The notes under the pieces are model-generated. The model saw only the letters and a program-made list of their open reading frames with translations, made no database searches and was not told the DNA's origin. A stretch of DNA of 64,000 nucleotides from Prionace glauca (taxonomy: Eukaryota > Chordata > Chondrichthyes > Carcharhiniformes > Carcharhinidae), in the NCBI GenBank assembly GCA_037974335.1, contig CM075733.1:40265959-40329958 (forward strand), in the 5' to 3' direction. Of this stretch, positions 11,712 through 22,045 are shown one piece after another. Position 1 is the stretch's first letter, and every line of letters begins with the position of its first letter. The translations under genes were made by a program, and so were the position numbers.

Positions 11712-12002
11712 CCATTACAGTGCAGAAGAAGGTCATTTGGCCCACTGAGCCTGTACCAACAGCAATCCTCCCAGGCACTAACCCGTAGCCCCATGTATTT
11801 ACCCTATTAATCCCCCTGACATTAACTGGCAATTTAGCCTGGTCAATTAACCCAAACCTGTGGGTGGAAACTGGAGCAACTGAAGGAACCCCATGCAGAC
11901 ATGGGGAAAATGTGCAAACTCCACACAGAGAGTGATCCGAAGCTGGAATTGAACCTGGGTCTCTAGTGCATCAGGCAGCAGTGCTAACCACTGTGCCACC
12001 CG
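11712..12002 (-). repeat. SINE-A
   Basis: The reversed tail ACAGTGCAGAAGAAGGTCAT and TGGCCCACTGAGCCTG comes first. It is followed by TGCAAACTCCACACAGAGAG and the reversed head GAATTGAACCTGGGTC...TGCTAACCACTGTGCCACCC. The middle has lost part of the CCAAAGATGTG block. Confidence 0.88.
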
Positions 12003-12840
12003 TTCTTAAAGTTACAAAGCCAATGCTCAAGTGGACTGGTCAGATCCAAATACATTCGTTGCTTGCTCCAAAAGCCAAATTGAAAATCCAATTGAATCCA
12101 ATTCGAGATTTCCATTAGAGAGACAAACAAGATTCAAGCTGACAAGATAAGGGATTGCACCCCATCTTGGGCTTGATTTTAGCCAACATGCTCTCCACTC
12201 TGCATACTTTCAACCAATGCATGTAATGGCTGAACACCTTCACCAAGAAGGCATTCAGAGTGGGCTATGCCAAGAGCTGACACCACGTTGTTACACAACC
12301 AGTATCTACTGCACTGAAAGCACCGGCACGGTGGATAGAAATTTTTCAGTTACAAGAGGTTACAAAATCTGAAAGGACCATTTCTGTTTAAATCAGAATG
12401 AAATCATTCATGATTTTATTGTGCGGAGGAGGCTGTTGAAACAGGGAGAGTTTACTGATAGAGCAGATTGGTTGATGTGACAGTTATGGTTGGGGAAGGA
12501 AGTGGCAGCAGAGGAATAAATACTTCATTCATTTGCATTTTGTCAGGAGCTCTCTTTCCGATTAAAGACAGAAAATTCTGAAATGCTTATAGTGAACAGG
12601 CACTGCTGAAAACATATAAAAGAAAAAATGGTGATGTGTATCCTTACTTTATGAGTAGACAGTAAATAAACTGGTATTCACACTACCATTCCAACAACAA
12701 ATACTGCAATATAGTCCCAGAGGCCTTTTTATTTTCATATAGACCTGATTTTTCCCCCACTTAAATCCTGCATACTAAATTTTAAACTACATCCCTGATC
12801 CTCGCATAGACTAAAATCATGAATAGGTCACTGACCATGG

Positions 12841-12908
12841 GACGGCGGCGTGGGCTCGTTGGGCTGAAGGGCCTGTTTCCCGTGCTGTGTTGTTCTTTGT
12901 TCTTTGTA
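12841..12908 (+). repeat. CR1/SINE 3' tail with TTCTTTG units
   Basis: The text GGGCTGAAGGGCCTGTTTCC followed by GTTGTTCTTTGTTCTTTG matches the 3' end of the SINE at 42060-42362 (GGGCCGAAGGGCCTGTTTCC ... TTGTTCTTTG). Only the terminal part is present. Confidence 0.6.
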
Positions 12909-13195
12909 TAATAAATATTAAATACAGATTGTTGCCTTAATAGAGTTAAATTCAACTTTGAATTGATTACACTTAGATTGACTTCCCTGGGTGGGCATGC
13001 ATGGACTTGATTTTGCAATATAGTACTTCTCTCAATTGTTCTGCTAATCCAAGGTAGGGGTGAGATCATTTGAACACAGGAGAGGTTTGATAATTGATCT
13101 GATTTTTAAAGTGCCGCTCATTTATTCTATACCCCATGCTGCCAATCATTAACTTGACAAGTCCATTTAACAACTCCAGTTTTTTTATGTACATT

Positions 13196-13485
13196 CAAGG
13201 GATGTGGGTGTCACTGACTGGGCCAACATTTATTGCCCATCACTGATTGCCCTTAAACTGAATGATTTGATAGGCCATTTTGGAGGACATTTAAGAGTCA
13301 ACTACATTGCTGTGGGTTTGGAGTCTCATTTGAGGCCAGCCTGGGTAACAATGCTAGTGAACCAGATGGATTTATGACTAGCAACAATGGTCTCCTGGTC
13401 ATCATTAGACTTTTAATTCCAGATTTTTATTGTATTGAAATTTCACCATCTGCTATGGTGGGAGTGAACTAGTCCAGTGATAATA
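13196..13485 (-). repeat. SINE-C (LINE-tailed tRNA SINE)
   Basis: On the plus strand the copy begins with the reversed tail GTGGGTGTCACTGACTGGGC then CATTTATTGCCCATCACTG. It continues with ATTGCTGTGGGTTTGGAGTC and TGGTCATCATTAGACTTTTA, and ends with CACCATCTGCTATGGTGGGA and AGTCCAGTGATAATAC from the tRNA-like head. Part of the head is missing. It lies head to head with the next feature. Confidence 0.8.
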
Positions 13486-13605
13486 CTGCGGTGGTACAGT
13501 CATTGGACTAATTATCTAAAGGTCCAGGTTTAAATCACACCACAGCAGATGAGGAAATTTGAATTCAATAAAATAAATCTGAAATTGATATCAATGATGA
13601 TTGTC
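13486..13605 (+). repeat. SINE-C 5' half, inverted partner
   Basis: The tRNA-like head GTGGTACAGTCATTGGACTA leads to a B-box-like CCAGGTTTAAATCACACCAC and then GGAAATTTGAATTCAATAAA. The similarity fades after about 13605. With the neighbouring minus-strand copy it forms a head-to-head inverted pair inside IGSF3 intron 1. Confidence 0.75.
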
Positions 13606-13694
13606 GTTAGATGAAATTAGAAGTCAAAGTGTCAGTTGCAGGGGAAGTTGTGTTGATTGAGAGTTCCTGGGGACTATAGGCTATATTGTTGAGA

Positions 13695-14240
13695 ATTGAT
13701 ACGGTGCAGAGGGAGGCCATTTGGCCGATTGTATCTGCAGCCACTCTCCAAATGAGCAATTCACTTTGTGCCATTATCCCCCCTTTTCCCATAACCTTGC
13801 ACATTGTTCTTTTTCAAATAACAGTCAAACTCCCCTCCAAATGCTTCAATTGAAGCAGTCTCCACCACACTTTCAGGCAGTGCATTCCAAACCTTAACCA
13901 TTCACTGTGTCAAAAAGATCAGCCTTCCTGTCACTTTAGCTCCTTTTGCCAATTACTTTAAAGCTGTGCCCTCCATTCTTGATCCTTTCACTAGTGGGAA
14001 TCGTTTCTCATCTACTCTATCAGGCCCCTCATGATTTTGAATGCCTCTATTGGAGTTCCTCTCAGCCTTTGCTTCTCTAAGGAAAACAGCCCCAGCTTTG
14101 TAACTGAACTTCCTCATCCTTGGAACTATTCTCGTGAATCTTTTCTGCGCTCTCTCCTACGCCTTTGAATCTTTCCTAAAGTGTGGCACCCAGAATGGGA
14201 CAAAATGCTCCAGCTGAGGCTGAACAAACCCTGATCCAGC
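13695..14240 (-). mobile_element. CR1 LINE fragment, old subfamily
   Basis: Reversed CR1 C-terminal coding and 3' sequence. On the minus strand, words such as LGLFSLEKQRLRG and EAFKIMRGL are visible, with the position and style of the LGLYSLEFRRMRGDLI block in the younger copies. It is interrupted by many stops and clearly older than the copies at 9.7 or 29.4 kb. Confidence 0.75.
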
Positions 14241-14387
14241 TGGCCACCCCCACCATGACTAGCTGGCTGAGATCAAATTCGTCAGGACCTTCATGACCCC
14301 AGCCTTCTCAAGTTCTTTAGCTTCATTTGGCCTCCTCTGCTCCCTTCCAGTCTCCCCATAATAATTAGGGCTCCTTTGAACAATTGA

Positions 14388-14452
14388 ACCATAGAATCTT
14401 TACAGTGCAGAAGGAGGCCATTCAACCCATTGAGTCTGCACTGCCTCTCCGA
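14388..14452 (-). repeat. SINE-A tail fragment
   Basis: CATAGAATCTTTACAGTGCA and GGCCATTCAACCCATTGAGT form the reversed SINE-A 3' tail. The rest of the element is absent. Confidence 0.65.
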
Positions 14453-14454
14453 AA

Positions 14455-15185
14455 GAGCTTCACAGGAGCATTACAGAAAACAGTGAAATATTAGGTCAGT
14501 CTTTCGGGTCGGTCTTTCAGGTCAAACCAAGTAAACAAACTCAAATTACATTCAGACAGCTGATCAAAAGCTTAGAGGAAAGGTAGGTTTTAAGGAGTAT
14601 CTTAAGGGAAGAATGCAAGACAGAGAGATAGGGGTGTAGGGAGGGAATTCCAGAGCTTGGGGCCTGGGCAACAGTCACCAACGGTGACTGTTCAAGTATA
14701 ACTAGAAATGCACAAGAGGCTGAACTGCAGGCATCTTGAAGGGTTGTGGGACTGGAAGGGATTATGGAAACACAGAGAGGCAAGACCATTGAGGGATATT
14801 AATATCCATACTTTGATAGACCGGGTGCCAATAGAGGTCAGCAAGCGCAAAACTGGACTTGCTGCAAGATTTGCGAGGCAGCTAAGATTTAGTTGACCTC
14901 AAGTTTACAGAAGGTAAAATGTGGAAGACCTGTCAGGAGCATTGGAATAGTCAAGTCTAAAGGCAATGAAAGCAGGAATGAGGGTTTCAGCAGATAAGCT
15001 TAGACAGAGGTGAAATCGGGCTGTTCTACAGGGGTGGGAGCTGGTAGTCTTAGAGGTGGCACAAATATGAGGTCAGAAAGTCATCTCCAGATCAAATGTG
15101 ACATCAAGATCAGGAACAGACAGACTTAATCTGAGAGTGTTACTTGAGAGAGGGATGGAGTCAGTAGGTAGGAAACAGGAATGAA
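14455..15185 (-). mobile_element. L2/Rex1-type LINE, C-terminal reverse transcriptase part
   Basis: On the minus strand the order of words follows the end of an L2/Rex1-type ORF2: DLDVTFDLEMTF..HICATSK first, then ETLIPAFIAFRLDYSNA, and near 14630-14560 FKILLKTYLS-like text at the C-terminus. The last is part of an open stretch at 14789-14541 with LKILLKTYLSSK. Frames are broken, so it is an old copy. It lies in IGSF3 intron 1 on the gene strand. Confidence 0.75.
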
Positions 15186-16050
15186 AAGCACTATGTAAAT
15201 ACAAGCATTCTTAAACCAGAGATCTTTCTCAATCTAGAAATGGTTCTCCATATGGTAATTGTGTTCATGATATGCAGAAAATTTCTGTCAGTTTTGGTCA
15301 GATAACAGCACAAAGAATAATTGTCCCTTTTGTCATCCAATGTGCAATGTTACTCAAACAAGACAGTTAATAATTGCAGTGTCAAATTCACTGCCAGTTC
15401 AATGAGGCCTAATCCATACATAATTACTGAAATGTCAATAGTGACTATGTATAATATGCCTGCACCTAACAAATGTGACTTGTAACTTGAAGACATATTG
15501 TACCTATTCAGCATTGATTTTTATTTCAACAGGTTTTGTTCCAGATTTTAGAAATTGGCCATTGTTCTCACTCAGACAGTTATAGGGATATGTTCCTAGG
15601 TTTGAGCACAGTGAACATGGGAACAAATCAGGTATGTTGAGAATAAAATACAAGGGAACCTGTCTGATTTCTATTTTTGCAGAACACAGACGTGCCAAAG
15701 CTGAGAATGGTATTTCTAATTGTACTGCTAACAAAAGATCCTCAAATGTTATTTCTGGTTTTCTCTTTACAAATACTGCTTGACCCATTGAGTGTTTTGC
15801 AGAATTTGCTGTTTTTGTTTACAATCGCATACATTTGGTAACGTAGCCATTGTGCAGGAGGATCACCGCCATCTATTGCACATGTTCTGGAATGTGAAAG
15901 GTCTCTGGACTGCAATGTGATAGTCCAATGATCTTTTTCAATGCTTCAGTCAGAAGCACTTTCACCTGAATCAAAGGTAAACGCTTCCAATCCCACAGAA
16001 GAGATCTGAACATGCAATCTGAGCTGTCACCTCAGTGTCCTACTGAGGGA

Positions 16051-16545
16051 GAAACATGGAAACTAGAAGCAGGAATAGGCCGTTTGGCCCTTCAAGACTG
16101 CTCCGCCATTCATTACGATCACGGCTGATCATCAAATTCAATATCCTAATCCTGAACCCCCCATATCCCTTGATCCCTTTACAACCCACATCCCCACCCA
16201 CTAGATCTATATCTAATTCATCCTTTAAATCACACAACATTTTGTCCTTAACTACTTTCTGTGGTAGTGAACTCCACACATTCACCACCCTCCAGGTAAA
16301 GAAATTTTTCCTCACCTTAGTCCTAAAAGGTTTACCCAACTATGACCCCTAGCTCTGGTCTTCCCCACCATCGGAAACATTCTTTCTGAATCTATCCTGT
16401 CTAACCCTGTTAGAATTTTATAAATTTCTGTAAGTTCCCCTCTCACTCTTCTAAACTCCAATGAATATAATCCTAACCGACTTAATCTCTCTTCATACCA
16501 CAGATCTGCCACGCTTGGCAACCCTTCGTTGCACTCCCTCTATCA
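16051..16545 (-). mobile_element. CR1 LINE 3' part, intermediate subfamily
   Basis: The minus strand carries YEERLSRLGLYSLEFRRVRG and ELTEIYKILTGLDRIDSERM between 16521 and 16312, then FFTWRVVNVWSSLP in another frame, and a 3' end reversed on plus as AAACATGGAAACTAGAAGCA. The family matches the copy at 60104-60722 (shared TCACACAAC, AACTCCACACATTCACCACC). It is truncated at the 5' side near 16545. Confidence 0.85.
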
Positions 16546-16759
16546 CAAGGACACCCTTCCTCAGGGTGTTGCAATGTAGAGGGTGTGGTTTTTTTTTCAA
16601 ATAGACTCTGTCCTCTCAGGTGGATGGCTGAAGGAGGGAGTTCTTCCCATCGCCCTGACTCATGCTTATGTGGCAATCGAGTTCACTGAAACTGATTACT
16701 AGTCAATATCATGCTACCGCTTGTGGAATCTTGCTATGTACATTCTATACCTCATTCAG

Positions 16760-16812
16760 TGTGAAGCACATTGGGGTCTTGAGATCAAGAATGATGCTAT
16801 ATAAATGCAATT
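16760..16812 (+). repeat. L2/Rex1 LINE 3' tail fragment
   Basis: GTGAAGCACATTGGGGTCTT followed by ATGATGCTATATAAATGCAA is the typical 3' end of fish L2/Rex1 LINEs (TGAGCGCTTTG...GCTATATAAATGCAA). It is 230 bp from IGSF3 exon 1. Confidence 0.55.
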
Positions 16813-17040
16813 TTTCTTCTGAAGTATTAAACAATGATCAGGACAGGAAGCTTTCACCTTTATTGCGCTGGTTCACAATTGTTGTTAAGTTAATCATTTC
16901 TACTTGAGCAATTATGAGACAAGGGAACGGCTTTTACAGCCACCAACTCTGAAACAGATTTAAGAGTCAGGTATGACATTTTGTAACAGGGAAATTGATA
17001 ACATCCAGTCCTTACAGCAACAAAAAAACTGATTACTCAC

Positions 17041-17116
17041 CAAATGAAAAAATCAATGACAGTACAAGAAAAACTCCACTCTTCGGAGACTTCTCTTTAA
17101 AACTGGGCTGCTCCAT
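17041..17116 (-). CDS. IGSF3: IGSF3 exon 1, start codon and signal peptide
   Basis: The 76-nt coding part starts at ATG (17116-17114) and encodes MEQPSFKEKSPKSG followed by the hydrophobic core VFLVLSLIFSF. It ends with one G before the strong donor GTGAGT (17040-17035). That G plus AT at the start of exon 2 makes an Asp codon, giving ...LIFSF-D-LCAA-QREV, a complete signal peptide joined in frame to Ig domain 1. The phase (1) is the one exon 2 needs. The start has G at -3 and +4. Another ATG lies 5 nt upstream in a different frame and stops after 22 codons, so it is the poorer choice. The n-region is longer than in the human protein as I remember it. Confidence 0.85.
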
Positions 17117-17156
17117 CGCATTGCACGCTCAGGCAGCAATTTGACCAGAACACAGG

Positions 17157-17290
17157 ATAAAAGCAAATTACTGCCGATGCTGGAATCTGAAACCAAAAGA
17201 GAAAACGCTGGAAAATCTCAGCAGGTCTGGCAGCATCTGTAAGGAGAGAAAAGAGTTGACATTTCGAGTCTAGATGATCCTTTGTCAAAG
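17157..17290 (+). repeat. Repeat D (CTCAGCAGGTCTGGCAGCATC family)
   Basis: GATGCTGGAATCTGAAACC, then CTGGAAAATCTCAGCAGGTC and GGCAGCATCTGTAAGG, then TTTCGAGTCTAGATGATCC. The same core occurs at 28464-28515 and, reversed, at 28725-28790. I know this text as a common elasmobranch repeat but cannot place its class. It begins only about 40 bp upstream of the IGSF3 start codon, so it may be part of the 5' UTR. Confidence 0.7.
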
Positions 17291-17720
17291 GTATTTTGAC
17301 CAAACACAGCCGTAGACGAGCTTTATCGCGTCAGCTTACTCGGAAACACAAACCGCAGAGTTCAGCAGAGTTGCGATCAAAATGGTTCAAGCCACCAGCA
17401 ATAGCAGCAGCAGAAGTGGTTTAGGTTCACTCTTAACATTTGCAATTTTCTGACATTGGGCAAGATCAGCCGGGGCACAGAAACTTCATACAAGGTGCCG
17501 AATATAGAGCTTGTAAATTCACATAGCGAAAACAGCATGCACGCAGCAAGGCTCCTCTGCATGAGTGAATTATTCTCACGTTTGCCCTCGTTCTACTTAG
17601 AGCTCTACGTAAATGGGTCACAATATCCCGGCTACAGTAGGTGTCTGCTCACTGCGTGTGTCAGTGAAGAATTTCGATTCAGGAAGTTTTTCAAAGTAAG
17701 GAGGGCTGTTTGGGAAAGTC
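17291..17720 (-). promoter_or_regulatory. IGSF3: Probable IGSF3 promoter-proximal / 5' UTR segment
   Basis: This segment keeps more CpG dinucleotides (for example CGTAGACGAG, ATCGCGTCAG, CTCGGAAAC, GTCGATCG) than the AT-rich DNA around it, and it lies directly upstream of the signal-peptide exon. On the minus strand a donor-like CCGA|GTAAGC at 17339 and an acceptor-like GGTTTCAG at 17187 would define a 153-nt 5' UTR intron removing most of repeat D. No TATA box or start site is assigned. This is inference from position and composition. Confidence 0.35.
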
Positions 17721-17977
17721 GATCGTGATAGGAAGTGTAGATAAGATTGTGAGCAGACTCCGCGTGTCTGAGAGAGAGCATGAACTGTTTGTGTGGGGAG
17801 AAAGGCGGCAAAGGGAGTAACGAATAATGCAATGAGGGGGGGAAGGGGGAGTAAACACTGAAGGGGAAAGGGGTAATGAGCAGGACAAGGGAAGGAGCAT
17901 CAATGAACAATGAGAGGGGAATGGACAGCAGGGGAATGAATGGATAGTCAGATTTTAATCAGTGTCTGAAATAATTG

Positions 17978-18156
17978 AACAGGTTTATTTGGAATCACGA
18001 GCTTTTGGAGCACTGCTTCTCCGTCACTCACCTCAGGAAGGAGCAGCTCTCCAAAACTTTGTGATTACAAATAAACCTGTTGGACTTTAATCTGGTACTG
18101 TGAGACTTCTTACTGTGCCCATCTCAGTTCAATGCCAGCATCTCCATATCATGAAA
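17978..18156 (+). repeat. Penelope-like 3' tail, palindromic copy
   Basis: The left arm (CAGGTTTATTTGGAATCACG then CTTTTGGAGCACTGCTTCTC) is the reverse complement of the right arm (GAAGGAGCAGCTCTCCAAAA then GTGATTACAAATAAACCTG). The right arm continues into GTTGGACTTTAATCTGGTAC, GTGAGACTTCTTACTGTG and the end CAGCATCTCCATATCATG. The same tail follows the Penelope-like element at 60836-61916. Confidence 0.75.
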
Positions 18157-18444
18157 TAGTTGAAACTTTTAATATGAATGAAGTATGTGGTATGTCAGTT
18201 AACCATAATATCAGTACTTCAATAGTTTCCATTTGATCCTGAAATTTCTCTCAAGTTGTCCTCCTGGTTTCTTTCGATTTTTTTTTGAATACTTTCTTGA
18301 ATGGTACATGATTTTAGTTATTTTTCCTTTAGTTACTGTGTTAAGAGCTGTTTGCTGTGACAAACTGATGTCAAATGGCCTCTCTTCTTGAAGAAATGGC
18401 ACTCCACATTATCAATGGAACTTTCTTCACATTGATGTTGCCTT
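18157..18444. other. No recognised content
   Basis: AT-rich intergenic DNA. I recognise no gene or repeat in it. Confidence 0.5.
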
Positions 18445-18737
18445 TTTTTATTAGTGTCACATGTAGGCTTAAATTACCACTGCAATGAAGTTACTGTGAA
18501 AATCCCCTAGTAGTCACACTCCACCTGTTTGGCTACACTGAGGGTAAATTTAGCACAGCCAATGCACCTAACCAGTATATCTTTCAGACTGTGGGGGGAA
18601 ACCAAAGCATCTGGAGGAAATGCATGTAGACACAGGGAGAACATGCAGACTCTGTACAGATAGTGATGCAAGGCTGGAATGGAACCCAGGTCGCTGACAC
18701 TGTGAGGCAGCAGTGCTAATCATTGTGCCACCTGGCT
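18445..18737 (-). repeat. SINE-B
   Basis: The reversed tail TTAGTGTCACATGTAGGCTT leads to AATGAAGTTACTGTGAAAATC and CACACTCCACCTGTTTGGCT. The reversed head is GAATGGAACCCAGGTC...GTGCTAATCATTGTGCCACC. Confidence 0.88.
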
Positions 18738-20079
18738 CATGCCACAATAGGAACACAATAATGGTGGTTATCTTCTCTCTTCCTCTGTTTGGGGTTAGGT
18801 GCACTGTTACTTCTGTGTGCTACCAAGTTCCTTTGGCTGTGTTAAATCTTCTTTTGATTGCAAAAAATTTGATAACATGGCTTCTAACACTCTTATTACA
18901 ATATGATCCTGAACTTGTCTTTTAGGACTCCATATTTGCAAATTTCAGCTGAGATCAATATAACTTCTTAATCAAGGAATCTATACTCTGTCAGTTTTTG
19001 CTTTCTCTATAACTGTATTCTTCTGAAGGTTAAAGTATCAAAGGCTTTAATAACTTTTTATATTGTGTGTCAACTTTGAAAAAAAATGAAGAATAAACAA
19101 ACAAAAAACACTCTAGCTCTTATTTCTCCTGCTCCCTCACCATCCTAGCACTTTCGTATCCCATCCATGCTCCTCTGCCCACCACTCAGGCCCTCATATC
19201 TTCCATCATACTTTCCTCCACCCATTCCCCCAAGGCCCCTCCATGCCAACCTGTGGCTGCCAGCCTTCCCCATGTTCCTTTGTAGCCCCTGTGCCAAATC
19301 ATGTCCAACCCTTTGCTTTACAGCTTCCATGCCAACTCACCCTGTAGCCACTATGAGCAGTGCTTATTCACTATTCTTTAAAAAAATTGATTAAAAACTC
19401 ATTCATTCCATTTAACTTCCTTAAAGAACTTATTCTCTCATAACAAATTGTTGTATTCATTGTCCCATCTCAGAGATTTTATGAACATTTGAAGCTGTCA
19501 GTGAACTGACAAGTACCTCAGTGTGATAATGATAGGTTGTGAAGTTAGTCATTCGGCACAAATGCTATAATGCTAACCTCCAAACTTATGACAAAGGACA
19601 GAGTGAAATAGCGAGCACTTTTTTAATACTGCTAACACTTTTGTCAAATATTTCAAAGATAGGAGATTTAAATTACTTTACACTTAACAATTCAAATGGG
19701 TTTGTTCCCTTTTTTCATGTCTTCTTTTAACAATTCCAAATGGCACCTTTCTCAAAGGTGTCCTGAGACCAGATCAAAAAATGTATGCTACCTTTTCTCA
19801 GGATACCCTATCTCTCCAAAGAACTTCAAACTTTTTTTCCAAGCTTGTCTACAGAGCACAAATTATGTTTTAGATATCCCACTAACCAAAATTAAATCAA
19901 CTTGAAGGCAACTGTACTTCAATACGTGGAGTTGTCTCGATGGACCACAAATGTGTAAAGTGTGACCCTGTTTCCAAACCTCCTTGTGAAATGGTGGAGG
20001 GGAGACTTACGCAGGCCTCCACAGCCAGTTTTGCCAAGATGGAAAGCCCTTCTGTCTGCATGAAAACTCAGGCATATGT
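18738..20079. other. No recognised gene; pyrimidine-rich stretch
   Basis: Mostly AT-rich. Positions 19110-19350 are C/T-rich on the plus strand with loosely repeated words such as CCATGCCAACTCAC and CCCCTCCATGCC, so they may be a dispersed repeat I cannot name. Frames there are low-complexity. Confidence 0.4.
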
Positions 20080-20455
20080 GTATAGATGAGAGAGGGGTGA
20101 AAGAGATAACCACCTGTATGAGAGGGACGAATAGTTTGTGTGCCTGAGAGAGAGAAAAGTCTATGTACACATGCAAGAGAGTCAACAATGTGTGTGGGAG
20201 AAAGGGAGAGAGACTGACTGAGTGAACAGCATTATGCGTAAGTCAGAGAGGGAGAGACACAGAGTGAGTGAAGTGCACGTGTGTGTGTGTGAAGGAGAGA
20301 GACAGTGAGTGAATAGTGTGTGAGACAGGAAGGACGAGACAGACAAACAGGGTAAGTGAACAGTGTGAGAGGGAGAAAGAAACAGACAGCGTGGACAGTT
20401 GTGTGTGAGAGAGAAGCAGTCTGCCTGTGTGAGGGAATGAACACTGTTTTGAGTG
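20080..20455 (+). repeat. Degenerate purine-rich minisatellite
   Basis: Irregular repeats of roughly 50-60 bp alternate GAGAGGGAGAGAGAC-type and GAGTGAACAGTGTGTG-type words. Examples of the second type are GAGTGAACAGCATTATG, GAGTGAATAGTGTGTGAG, AAGTGAACAGTGTGAG and GGAATGAACACTGTTTTGAG. Units are well diverged. The opposite strand reads as Ser/Leu-rich spurious frames. Confidence 0.65.
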
Positions 20456-21832
20456 GGGAAACCGATATGGGGTAGAGATTCCAGGCTCTGCAGATTTACA
20501 TGTTGGTATGTGGCTTATGGGGTGCAGATTTCTTCTGCAACACTAGCATAAGGGGGAAATCAAATGAAAAGTCAGCTTTTACCAGAGATGGTTCTGAAAA
20601 GCAGCAAAAGTATCAGTCAAACAGATTGCAGATTGGATTACTTATTGTAACCATTAAATCAGCTCCTATCACAGCTGATCATTGTACAATAGGGGATGAT
20701 TATTTCATATGCAATAACTAAACTATGTTAAAGAATGGCCTGCAATTGGTCCTTGCCTCTCATGCACACTTAATAAAACCCTGCATGTTGTAGATGTGTC
20801 ATCTTATTGTCTATGTCCCCACCACAAGCAATGTGTTGTAGCAGAAATGTAACGGAAATGAGTGGCTTTTTCAACTTGAAATGTAAGTTGAATTGTGAGT
20901 TGCATTTGTTCGATCTATGAACCAATAGGGACATTCAGTGTATCTCTGTAGAACAATGATTGCTAAATACATTATCATTTGATTTGAAACCAAGACAGTA
21001 TTGCTAAATTAGAGTTTGCTATCTTGGAGAACTTCCACCTGAATCAATTGCCTCAAAGCTCAGGGAGAAGGGAATATATTGAAATGAAATTCCTATTAGT
21101 TCACAGTGGCTGCAAATTTGATCTTAGCACCTCTGTTTGCACCTTGAAATTTAGTACCTGTAATTTCTGTGCTAAGGGTTTTGTTCTGATATTAAAATAG
21201 TATAGAAGCATCATGCACACACTTCCAGCACAGTACGACTCAAACACCACTGTGAAAAGGGTGCTAATACAGGCATTAGAAACATAAGCTGAAGTACACA
21301 ATGTAGACTGATAGAAACATAGAAATATGCAAAGTTCACAGCATAAAAGGAGGCATTTGGTCCATCTGACCTGTTGGATAAGAATCCCCATCCAAACGAG
21401 AAATTTATGGAATTACAAAACGGATCTGTTTTGATGTCATGTTTAGAACTATAAAATGCAAAGCCCAGCTGCAGAGATGAACAGCAAGGGGTTAATATGG
21501 ATGTTGAATAAAAGAGCAGTGTCTCATCAAAATGGTTTGGACGTCGACTGATTGCTACCAGAGTGTTTCTGCTACTAGGGAAATGCTATTACCTGCCATT
21601 GACTAACACAGTTAAGTGTCTGATTATCAGCACAATGGCACAGAACATATTATCAGTGCAGTACACTCAAGGAACTGTGATTCCACTAAGATATGCACCA
21701 CAAACAACAGTACTGGAATCTGGCATTGCAACTACAATTGGCTTATCCTGAGAAGAGGAATTTGGTCATTCACTAACCTTGGAGCCAAGTGTTATTACTG
21801 TGTTACCTCAAGCAGTAGGGGAATTATTTGTA
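20456..21832. other. No recognised gene
   Basis: AT-rich intergenic DNA. A possible CR1 tail remnant lies at 21310-21395 (GAAACATAGAAATATG and GAGGCATTTGGTCCATC, reversed), too short to call with confidence. I see nothing else. Confidence 0.4.
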
Positions 21833-22045
21833 GAATCTCTACAGTGTGGAAGGAGGCCTTTCGAACCATTGAGCCCCCACTGACAACAATCCCAGCCAGG
21901 CCCTATGCCCAGAACCCCATTTATTTACTGTGCTAATCCCCCGACACTAAGGGACAATTATCATGGACAATCAACCTAACAAACATCTTAGGAATGTGAA
22001 ACGAAACCAGAGCACCCGGAGGAAAATGCAGATACAGGGAGAATG
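21833..22045 (-). repeat. SINE-A, head-truncated
   Basis: AGAATCTCTACAGTGTGGAA, GGCCTTTCGAACCATTGAGC and CCAGAGCACCCGGAGGAAAA form the reversed SINE-A tail and middle. The tRNA head is missing and the copy abuts the next SINE in the opposite orientation. Confidence 0.85.

Larger units (their letters stand above)
3676..17040 (-). other. IGSF3: IGSF3 intron 1
   Basis: This phase-1 intron of about 13.4 kb begins with the strong donor GTGAGTAATC (from 17040) and ends with the acceptor TTGATTATAG. It contains the Gypsy fossil, several SINEs, CR1 and L2 pieces and an Ala/Gln-rich coding-like stretch, all listed separately. I see no recognisable content in 3676-4490, 4800-5720, 6345-6725, 8210-8490, 8930-9665, 11010-11710, 12003-12838, 15190-16045 or 16815-17040, which are AT-rich and without convincing open frames. 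Confidence 0.85.

Noticed and set aside
17377-17562. Minus-strand frame starting MQRSLAACMLFSLC and a Leu-run (LLLLLLLVA) in another frame, considered as the IGSF3 signal exon
   Set aside because: No suitable phase-1 donor follows and the phase does not fit exon 2; the segment at 17041-17116 fits on every point.
20232-20444. Ser/His-rich minus-strand frame
   Set aside because: It is the complement of the purine-rich minisatellite.
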